Origin: Lineus longissimus
Taxonomy: Eukaryota; Nemertea; Pilidiophora; Heteronemertea; Lineidae
Assembly: GCF_910592395.1 (NCBI RefSeq)
Contig: NC_088311.1
Span: 17,300,501-17,364,500 of the forward strand
Direction: 5' to 3'
Length of the DNA stretch: 64,000 nucleotides
Position numbers and translations under genes: made by a program. The notes under the pieces were generated by a model. The model did not search any database. It had not been told where the DNA came from and saw only the letters and a program-made list of their open reading frames with translations. Of the stretch, positions 56,129-64,000 are shown one piece after another. Numbering within the stretch: position 1 is the first letter of the stretch; each line of letters opens with the position of its first letter.

Positions 56129-56845
56129 ATGGCTACACCAGTCAAAAAAGCAAGGATGGGTGAGTTCCTTTATAATAATGTTCTCTGCATCATCACTGAA
56201 GACATAGGCGAATTCATGTAAAACTAAATGTTTTCTTAAGTACATGTATATACATATATATAAGCTAATAATATAAAAACATGTCATCAGTTTTCAAGAG
56301 AACTCACGAATATACAGTCAAATGAAATAAATTAACGTGATGCTATAGTATGATGAAAAAATGCTTTTGATAATGAATTCAAATATATATATGACACATA
56401 CGTATAGACAGCTACGTTTCCCTTGTCATTACGAAACTAATGAGATCAATTAAATGAATTTATTGAAATTTTGAACTGAGTAAGTCAGTATTTGCATTTG
56501 CAGTGGAGAGAGTGACCATTCAAGACTCGCCCGAATCTCCAGATGAGGAGGCCCGTCGAGAGGGGAATCTCGTCGAGGTGCCCTTGAAAACCGGTCGGGC
56601 AGAATCCACCCCCTGAGCTCGCACAGGAGCCAGAGGTGCCAGAGGCAAGACCGGAGCCAGCCATTGTGCCACTGATGGTTGTGGAAGCCCCATACTGGGA
56701 AGGGGTGTTTCGACCGGTCGAAAGGGAATTAGCTCGCAGAGCGCTACTCTCCCTTTCTCCGCCTATGCTGACTTTAGTGACACAAGAAACGCAAGAGTAT
56801 ACTGTATATGTTATTTGGAATGTTAATAAAACTTATCGAGATTGA
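56129..56845 (+). pseudogene. Small two-exon gene, unrecognised, one frameshift
   Basis: Exon 1 (56129-56159) has an ACCATGG start context and encodes MATPVKKARM plus one base. GTGAGT donor, TTTGCAG acceptor; exon 2 starts 56504 and the split codon gives Val. Exon 2 encodes ERVTIQDSPESPDEEARREG and ends at TGA (56614). A one-base change in the C run at 56608-56613 would join it to a frame running to 56845 with PEVPEARPEPAIVPLMVVEA and WEGVFRPVERELARRALLSL. Acidic and Pro-rich, with no domain I know. Confidence 0.45.
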
Positions 56846-57599
56846 TATTGCGAATGCGTCAGCACCTCGGAAGGCAGTTCCTCCAAAGATCAGAACCTTA
56901 TTTGGTGCCCAAGGCATTCCGAGCTGCTGACGGATATATAAACCCAGGGCAAGCCTGGGTAGATCATTCAATTCAAGTCATTCATTCATTTATCGTCTCC
57001 AGTAAAGACACATCGATACTTCAACTTCGAGTTGTTATAAATATTTTGAAGGAGCAGCTGTACTGGAACACTTCTCATTGATCTGAATGCTGGAGGGGAG
57101 GAAATGGGTCTCCCCTATATCTATGCTTACTACTTTGCCCGAATTCCGGCCTATTTGTACCGTTTTCGGAAGAAACGAAAACCTATATTCGGATACGGCA
57201 CCCAAGTCCTTACATTGAGAATGATGTGCTGGCGTATCCGGACTCCGCCCCAGAATTTGATTTTCTCTGGCGGTTGCCCATGAGGCCATAATAACAAGAC
57301 GGCGTTCTGGGCGGCTTTTTCGGCTTGCTCGAATGATTCCGGCATCCCCTGCCACACGATATGCACCACGAAAACGCCACCAATCAAGAGGCCAGCAGCG
57401 TACTGCAATGCGCCGAGGCAATGCGCAATACGCCACCAATCATAAGGCCAGCAGCGTACTGCAATGCGCCGGGCAATGCCGCAGTCAGTTCAAATCCACT
57501 CGCCTGTACCTATTTGGATCCTGCACAGAGCCTACCTGTCCCTGAACAGGAATAATGCAAGTTGAATACATTGAAATACAATACGATTACAATACCTAG
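56846..57599. other. TATA-like region and short tandem duplication
   Basis: GGATATATAAACCCAGGGC (about 56932) looks like an LTR or gene core promoter. CGTCAGCACCTCGGAAGGC and an inverted partner flank the segment just before it. GGCCAGCAGCGTACTGCAAT occurs twice, 52 bp apart (57391 and 57442). Frames on the minus strand show no domain. Confidence 0.35.
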
Positions 57600-58030
57600 T
57601 CGGACCTCGCCCACCTTCCCCCCGCCATTTTAAGTTATGCCCCATCCTCTTCAATCACATGTCTGTTATATCTGCACCTATTATTTCCGCCTCAAATAAT
57701 GATTACGACGCCCTTATTCACCAACTCCAACTCATCAACATCCTTTGGCTCGAACATAATTTAATTTCCCCGACTCAAGCCCACAACCACGACACCTTCT
57801 TTCACTAATACTTCTGCGAACTCTGCCTCACCCAACCCCCAAACGCCCCTGATGACCATTCTCCCAACGTTAACATCTCGATATCCAGCCAAAGACACCA
57901 TGGTATCCATCCCTTAGCCCAGCCTGCATGGATTCAAGCCCAAGTTCATCGCCACCTTCACCTAGGAAACCTACCACCAGTTAATCCAAAGCCACTTGGC
58001 AACGACAATAACGGAAGGGAATTGATTTAG
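57600..58030 (+). pseudogene. Family-C module, first copy
   Basis: From the ATG at 57659 the frame is MSVISAPIISASNNDYDALI, then HQLQLINILWLEHNLISPTQ, a conserved in-frame TAA (after DTFFH), then YFCELCLTQPPNAPDDHSPN and SISSQRHHGIHPLAQPAWIQ. It aligns with family A (14511-15095), which has a Ser codon (TCA) where this has TAA. The C-terminus turns acidic/Asn-rich. Unknown function; likely part of a repeated element. Confidence 0.5.
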
Positions 58031-58289
58031 TGCATTCTTATTCCTTCCACCCAAAAACCAGAACGAACCGGCTGCAGTATCTTAAGAATAAAGATATCTT
58101 TTTTCGGAAACTTGGATTATAGTATCACGTAATAGGGCTGATATAAAAGGGTCTGCACCAAGGTGTCGGACACACCGCACTGGATTTATGACAAGAGAAG
58201 ATAAACAGAGACAATAGCCAATACTCAAAATTCCACACAGCCAACGGTACTAAAACAACTCATTCCTAAATTCAAAGCATCACGATGGA

Positions 58290-58724
58290 ACAGAACAACT
58301 AACCAGACATCATGTCGTCTTCTACATTTTCCATCTTATTCGGCATGTTATACTCAACGATTTCGTTCGAGTCCTGGTAAGAGAGGAAGGGTGTGAGGAA
58401 GATGTTTCCTACAGTGAGGCACTCGCCCAACACCTCCTCCTATTCCATTTGTTCGCTTTACGTCGAGTGTTTCGCCTACACACCACTGAGTATATTTGTA
58501 GATCTATAGACTGCCTCCCCCAACAATTCCCCGCAATCCAATCCCTACACCATTTATTTGAGAACCCTTTCCCCTCCAGCATGGATACCTACCACCGTGC
58601 CAGTGACACCCTCGCTCCTAACTATGCTAACGCCCTAATTAACGACTCCTCCACACCGGACTTCTTCCTCGTCTGTCAAAGACGTACTGCCCTAAACCAA
58701 ATAGCCGCAAACCTTGATACCTAG
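58290..58724 (+). pseudogene. Family-D module, first copy
   Basis: The frame runs FYIFHLIRHVILNDFVRVLV, then REEGCEEDVSYSEALAQHLL and FALRRVFRLHTTEYICRSID, CLPQQFPAIQSLHHLFENPF and NDSSTPDFFLVCQRRTALNQ, ending at TAG (58722-58724). No ATG is needed until 58449. A nearly identical copy is at 62277-62650. The continuous frame and conservative differences between copies suggest former coding function. It precedes a family-C module directly, so D and C may be parts of one protein interrupted by the shared TAG. Confidence 0.5.
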
Positions 58725-58743
58725 TCGGACCTCGCCCACCTTC

Positions 58744-61018
58744 CCCCCGCCATTTTACGTTACAATACCCCATCCTCTTCAATCATATGTCTGTTATATC
58801 CGCACCTATTATTTCCGCCTCAGTTAATGATTACGACGCCCTTATTCACCAACTCCAACTCATCAACATCCTTTGGCCCGAACTTAATTTAATCTCCCCA
58901 ACTCAAGCCCACAACCACGACACCTTCTTTCGCTAATACTTCTGCGAACTCTGCCTCACCCAACCCCCTTGATGACCATTCTCCAAATGTTAACATCTCG
59001 ATATCCCGCCAAAGACACCATGGTATCCATCCCTTAGCCCAGCCTGCATGGATTCAAACCCATGTTCATCCCCACCTTCACCTGGGAAACCTACCACCAG
59101 TCTATTAACCAACTTGAACCAAAACCGCATAGTACTATAGGCTCCGCCGACCAACGATAGTAGGCTCCGCCAATCGCAACACAAAGTGACCTTTATATTC
59201 ACATGAAGAACTTTGTCTATTAAGCAACTTGAACAAGAACCACATGGTACTAAGCTCCACCATGATTGAACCACATACCTTCACTTCCACAATCACTTCT
59301 ATTTCTTCTCGAATCACTTTCAGAGTAACATTTCACTCATGCTCAATCATTTTATATCATCGCAATGGACAAGTACGTATTAATACGCTGTACAGATGAC
59401 CATCATTTTTTCTCTGCGTTTTTCGTTTGGATTAGCCTCACTCAACCATATGCGAGCAGTACTAGTCGTGCAAGGAGCAGAAAGGTAAGATTTACGACTT
59501 CCCCCCGCCATTTTACGTTACAATACCCCATCCTCTTCAATCATATGTCTGTTATATCCGCACCTATTATTTCCGCCTCAGTTAATGATTACGACGCCCT
59601 TATTCACCAACTCCAACTCATCAACATCCTTTGGCCCGAACTTAATTTAATCTCCCCAACTCAAGCCCACAACCACGACACCTTCTTTCGCTAATACTTC
59701 TGCGAACTCTGCCTCACCCAACCCCCTTGATGACCATTCTCCAAATGTTAACATCTCGATATCCCGCCAAAGACACCATGGTATCCATCCCTTAGCCCAG
59801 CCTGCATGGATTCAAACCCATGTTCATCCCCACCTTCACCTGGGAAACCTACCACCAGTCTATTAACCAACTTGAACCAAAACCGCATAGTACTATAGGC
59901 TCCGCCGACCAACGATAGTAGGCTCCGCCAATCGCAACACAAAGTGACCTTTATATTCACATGAAGAACTTTGTCTATTAAGCAACTTGAACAAGAACCA
60001 CATGGTACTAAGCTCCACCATGATTGAACCACATACCTTCACTTCCACAATCACTTCTATTTCTTCTCGAATCACTTTCAGAGTAACATTTCACTCATGC
60101 TCAATCATTTTATATCATCGCAATGGACAAGTACGTATTAATACGCTGTACAGATGACCATCATTTTTTCTCTGCGTTTTTCGTTTGGATTAGCCTCACT
60201 CAACCATATGCGAGCAGTACTAGTCGTGCAAGGAGCAGAAAGGTAAGATTTACGACTTCCCCCCGCCATTTTACGTTACAATACCCCATCCTCTTCAATC
60301 ATATGTCTGTTATATCCGCACCTATTATTTCCGCCTCAGTTAATGATTACGACGCCCTTATTCACCAACTCCAACTCATCAACATCCTTTGGCCCGAACT
60401 TAATTTAATCTCCCCAACTCAAGCCCACAACCACGACACCTTCTTTCGCTAATACTTCTGCGAACTCTGCCTCACCCAACCCCCTTGATGACCATTCTCC
60501 AAATGTTAACATCTCGATATCCCGCCAAAGACACCATGGTATCCATCCCTTAGCCCAGCCTGCATGGATTCAAACCCATGTTCATCCCCACCTTCACCTG
60601 GGAAACCTACCACCAGTCTATTAACCAACTTGAACCAAAACCGCATAGTACTATAGGCTCCGCCGACCAACGATAGTAGGCTCCGCCAATCGCAACACAA
60701 AGTGACCTTTATATTCACATGAAGAACTTTGTCTATTAAGCAACTTGAACAAGAACCACATGGTACTAAGCTCCACCATGATTGAACCACATACCTTCAC
60801 TTCCACAATCACTTCTATTTCTTCTCGAATCACTTTCAGAGTAACATTTCACTCATGCTCAATCATTTTATATCATCGCAATGGACAAGTACGTATTAAT
60901 ACGCTGTACAGATGACCATCATTTTTTCTCTGCGTTTTTCGTTTGGATTAGCCTCACTCAACCATATGCGAGCAGTACTAGTCGTGCAAGGAGCAGAAAG
61001 GTAAGATTTACGACTTCC
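58744..61018 (+). repeat. 758-bp tandem repeat, three full near-identical units
   Basis: Unit starts (CTTCCCCCCGCCATTTTACG) fall at about 58744, 59502, 60260 and 61018; the ATG of the C module recurs at 58787, 59545, 60303 and 61061, exactly 758 bp apart. I saw no differences among the three full units. The fourth unit diverges after about 400 bp into the version seen at 57600. Each unit holds a C module (with the in-frame TAA) plus about 400 bp that contributes a chimeric frame (MDKYVLIRCTDDHHFFSAFF...) reading across the unit junction. Confidence 0.92.
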
Positions 61019-61060
61019 CCCCGCCATTTTACGTTACAATACCCCATCCTCTTCAATCAT

Positions 61061-61465
61061 ATGTCTGTTATATCCGCACCTATTATTTCCGCCTCAGTTA
61101 ATGATTACGACGCCCTTATTCACCAACTCCAACTCATCAACATCCTTTGGCCCGAACTTAATTTAATCTCCCCGACTCAAGCCCACAACCACGACACCTT
61201 CTTTCGCTAATACTTCTGCGAACTCTGCCTCACCCCCCAAACCCCCTTGATGACCATTCTCCCAACGTTTAACATCTCGATATCCAGCCAAAGACACCAT
61301 GGTATCCATCCCTTAGCCCAGCCTGCATGGATTCAAGCCCAAGTTCATCGCCACCTTCACCTAGGAAACCTACCACCAGTTAATCCCCAGCCCATTAACA
61401 ACGACAATAACGGCAACGATGACAACGACGTGGAAATGTTCATTGCAAAACGACGCAGAGCGTGA
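61061..61465 (+). pseudogene. Family-C module, last copy, most complete
   Basis: It begins MSVISAPIISASVNDYDALI and ends with an acidic segment and VEMFIAKRRRA, a basic nuclear-type tail. The in-frame TAA after DTFFR is present as in every other C copy; beyond it a one-base difference (CACCCCCCAAACCCCC) shifts the frame relative to 57600. The second part (61247-61465) is open: SISSQRHHGIHPLAQPAWIQ then HLHLGNLPPVNPQPINND. Otherwise as for the first copy. Confidence 0.5.
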
Positions 61466-62062
61466 ACACACATCCATATCTTTCCTTATCAAAACAACAA
61501 GAATATAAATTGAATCAACACATAACAAAAGCCAACAAAAGAACCCACTTATGAATATATTCCTTTAATGTTTAACGGTAATCTTAATCCCTTCTAATCG
61601 CAGCAAAAACGTCTATGGGAGACAAGACCACAATTGATTTTTTAAGCCTTTTAGCAGTTAAATTGTCAATGTTTGACCGCGACGCATCAAAGAACGCGTG
61701 GTGTTGTGAATCTGAAATTTAGATTATGTTATTCCAGACAGTCGGGCAAGTAAATGGTGAAAAATAAAATGGTGATTGACCACGGAAATTTTTTTTTAAT
61801 CGACAAATTAGACAGACTTTGATATTTCCACTCTTTTCAGCCAACTGGCAGAAAAAACTCAAAACACGCCCCCTATTACCCAATTAGCAAAATTCGAAAT
61901 TAATTTTTTCATCAAATAATTTCTTTATATCTGTAGACTTGCCACAACAAATATTTTTTCAATACCTCTCCAAATATGTACTTGAGAGTAAAAAACATGC
62001 ACTCGTCTAATAGATAGGCCTGGACCCTCCAACCTATGAATATTCATTAGTGGTCTTGTCTC
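61466..62062. other. Non-coding spacer
   Basis: AT-rich, no recognisable element or domain. Confidence 0.45.
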
Positions 62063-62314
62063 ATGGCAAAACAATTGCAACCAGGCTCCCTTACCTTCAT
62101 CGCACTGGAAGCATTTGCTCAGCAATTATTACTGAACCTCCATTCATCAATACTCAAGCGCCCTTCCGATTACCCGACAGCCAACGATACTAAAAACAAC
62201 TCATTCTTAAATTCAAAGCATCACTATGGAACAGAACATCGAGGGGCCAGTACAACTAACCTGACATCATGTCGTCTTCTACATTTTCCATCTTATTCGG
62301 CATGCTATACTTAA
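62063..62314 (+). CDS. Family-B-like N-terminal module
   Basis: The frame starts MAKQLQPGSLTFIALEAFAQ and resembles the start of the 15332 frame (LQPGSLAFFALEA). After about 30 residues similarity fades, and text shared with 58190-58290 follows. It precedes the second family-D copy in the same direction, suggesting the order B-type start, then D, then C. Function unknown. Confidence 0.4.
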   Translation: MAKQLQPGSLTFIALEAFAQQLLLNLHSSILKRPSDYPTANDTKNNSFLNSKHHYGTEHRGASTTNLTSCRLLHFPSYSACYT

Positions 62315-62650
62315 CGATTTCGTTCGAGTCCTGATAAGGGAGGAAGGGTGTGAGGAAGATGTTTCCTACAGTGAGGCACTCGCCCAACACCTCCTCCTAT
62401 TCCATTTGTTCGCTTTTCGTCGAGTGTTTCGCCTACACACCACTGAGTATATTTGTAGATCTATAGACTGCCTCCCCCAACAATTCCCCGCAATCCAATC
62501 CCTACACCATTTATTTGAGAACCCTCTCCCCTCCAGCATGGATACCTACCACCGTGCTATTGACACCCTCGCTCCTAACTATGCTAATGCCCTGATTAAC
62601 GACTCCTCCACACCGGACTTCTTCCTCGTCTGTCAAAAATGTACTGCCCT
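62277..62650 (+). pseudogene. Family-D module, second copy
   Basis: It has the same frame as 58290-58724 with few substitutions (for example IREEGC for VREEGC, AIDTLAP for ASDTLAP). It ends ...FFLVCQKCTALNKT, where a telomeric repeat interrupts it at 62658. No internal stop up to that point. Confidence 0.5.
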
Positions 62651-62657
62651 AAACAAA

Positions 62658-62680
62658 ACCCTAACCCTAACCCTAACCCT
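62658..62680. repeat. Interstitial telomeric repeat
   Basis: ACCCTAACCCTAACCCTAAC followed by CCT, about four units of the vertebrate/invertebrate TTAGGG motif in C-strand orientation. Compared with 58690-58790, about 80 bp of the module is missing here and the repeat sits at the junction. Confidence 0.9.
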
Positions 62681-62698
62681 TACAATACCACCATCCTC

Positions 62699-62891
62699 TT
62701 CAATCATATGTCTATTATATCCGCACCTATTATTTGATGAAGGGAAGTGGAGTTTGAGTTTAGATTTTGAGTTTACATATCTACACAGTGGGGAATTTCT
62801 CCGACTTACTGATCAGGAGAAACTCACCACAAGGCTAACCTGCAGGCATACCAGCATCATCAAATTCTGTGCATGATGAGGCAGTCCAAGA
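62699..62891 (+). repeat. Truncated family-C start and flank
   Basis: TCAATCATATGTCTATTATA and CCGCACCTATTATTT match the beginning of the C module, then similarity stops at about 62733. The rest is unique up to the satellite. Confidence 0.6.
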
Positions 62892-64000
62892 AACTTAATT
62901 AACCACCTTCTTGATTATCATTAATTCTGGCTTTGAAGTGTTCTCCCTAGGTTTGTGAGCGGAAATTGATTTTGATAAGGACATGATTACTATTACCTGT
63001 AACTTAATTAACCACCTTCTTAATTATCATTAATTCTGGCTTTGAAGTGTTCTCCCTAGGTTTGTGAGCGGAAATTGATTTTGATAAGAACATGATTACT
63101 ATTACCTGTAACTTAATTAACCACCTTCTTGATTATCATTAATTCTGGCTTTGAAGTGTTCTCCCTAGGTTTGTGAGCGGAAATTGATTTTGATAAGAAC
63201 ATGATTACTATTACCTGTAACTTAATTAACCTCCTTCTTGATTATCATTAATTCTGGCTTTGAAGTGTTCTCTCTAGGTTTGTGAGCGGAAATTGATTTT
63301 GATAAGAACATGATTACTATTACCTGTAACTTAATTAACCACCTTCTTAATTATCATTAATTCTGGCTTTGAAGGGTTCTCCCTAGGTTTGTGAGCGGAA
63401 ATTGATTTTGATAAGAACATGATTACTATTACCTGTAACTTAATTAACCACCTTCTTGATTATCATTAATTCTGGCTTTGAAGTGTTCTCCCTAGGTTTG
63501 TGAGCGGAAATTGATTTTGATAAGAACATGATTACTATTACCTGTAACTTAATTAACCTCCTTCTTAATTATCATTAATTCTGGCTTTGAAGTGTTCTCT
63601 CTCGGTTTGTGAGCGGAAATTGATTTTGATAAGAACATGATTACTATTACCTGTAACTTAATTAACCTCCTTCTTAATTATCATTAATTCTGGCTTTGAA
63701 GTGTTCTCTCTCGGTTTGTGAGCGGAAATTGATTTTGATAAGAACATGATTACTATTACCTGTAACTTAATTAACCTCCTTCTTGATTATCATTAATTCT
63801 GGCTTTGAAGTGTTCTCCCTAGGTTTGTGAGCGGAAATTGATTTTGATAAGAACATGATTACTATTACCAGTAACTTAATTAACCACCTTCTTGATTATC
63901 ATTAATTCTGGCTTTAAAGTGTTCTCCCTAGGTTTGTGAGCGGAAATTGATTTTGATAAGGACATGATTACTATTACCTGTAACTTAATTAACCACCTTC
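62892..64000 (+). repeat. 109-bp satellite array, about ten copies, running off the window
   Basis: AACTTAATTAACCACCTTCT recurs every 109 bp (for example 63001, 63110, 63219) to the window end. Units contain TCTGGCTTTGAAGTGTTCTC and GAGCGGAAATTGATTTTGAT. Variants (CACC/CTCC, GATT/AATT, CCTAGG/TCTCGG) alternate among units. The monomer resembles part of the LTR-like repeats near 45635-45715 and 55125-55205. Confidence 0.95.

Noticed and set aside
58990-60790. Identical minus-strand 94-codon and 60-codon frames in each 758-bp unit
   Set aside because: They are antisense to the C module, whose plus-strand protein similarity extends to family A; identity follows from recent tandem copying.
57600-62700. 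Integrated large DNA virus as source of families A-D
   Set aside because: No capsid, polymerase, terminase or packaging gene is visible; without these I do not call it viral.
62892-64000. Open frames or regulatory array in the terminal repeats
   Set aside because: The 109-bp period is not a multiple of three and the units lack open frames; plain satellite.

Overview
The window is eukaryotic, metazoan nuclear DNA, most likely from a marine invertebrate (amphioxus, hemichordate, echinoderm, mollusc and cnidarian genomes all look like this; I cannot choose among them). Support comes from GT-AG introns with pyrimidine-rich acceptors, a short TTAGGG-type telomeric stretch, and Tc1, pogo, P-like, Helitron-like and chromodomain LTR elements. 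One 100-base assembly gap is present. I see no rRNA, tRNA, CRISPR array or bacterial signal. Almost all protein-coding content derives from mobile elements.

Layout. 0-10.3 kb: a Helentron-like repeat, an unrecognised exon, a small LTR remnant with a tRNA-Pro-like primer site, a 944-bp inverted-repeat element with a 9-bp target duplication, and a non-LTR retrotransposon (ORF1 plus endonuclease) broken by a 3.3-kb pogo/Tigger element that holds two further hairpin elements. 10.3-13.5 kb: the far end of a LINE ORF2, then a decayed chromodomain Ty3/gypsy element whose reverse transcriptase has been replaced by unrelated sequence. 13.6-17.5 kb: a 348-bp tandem repeat, an unrecognised protein family (copies A and B) and an 80-bp minisatellite. 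18-49 kb: exons of one long, phase-consistent, P-element-transposase-like gene, with many mobile elements in its introns and one inside an exon. Its largest intron (23.2-33.6 kb) carries a compact cassette of four genes in the order left-right-right-left: a P2X7-C-terminal-like protein, a DDE transposase, a Mutator-like transposase and a His-Me finger endonuclease. 37.7-40.2 kb: a Sleeping-Beauty-type Tc1 with a MITE inside its transposase. 44.6-56.9 kb: two copies of a long LTR-like repeat, gypsy fragments, several tandem repeats and a small two-exon gene with its own TATA-like box. 57.6-62.7 kb: more copies of the unrecognised family, including a 758-bp segment in near-identical tandem copies and a telomere-repeat scar. 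62.9-64 kb: a 109-bp satellite whose monomer resembles part of the LTR-like repeat.

How the parts relate: the P-like gene is the only long transcription unit I can follow, and insertions have broken it. The four-gene cassette is the strongest candidate for an undescribed mobile system, because two different transposase folds and a homing-type nuclease sit within 5.6 kb with tiny intergenic gaps. The A-D protein family at 14-16 kb and 57-63 kb is the main unexplained coding signal.
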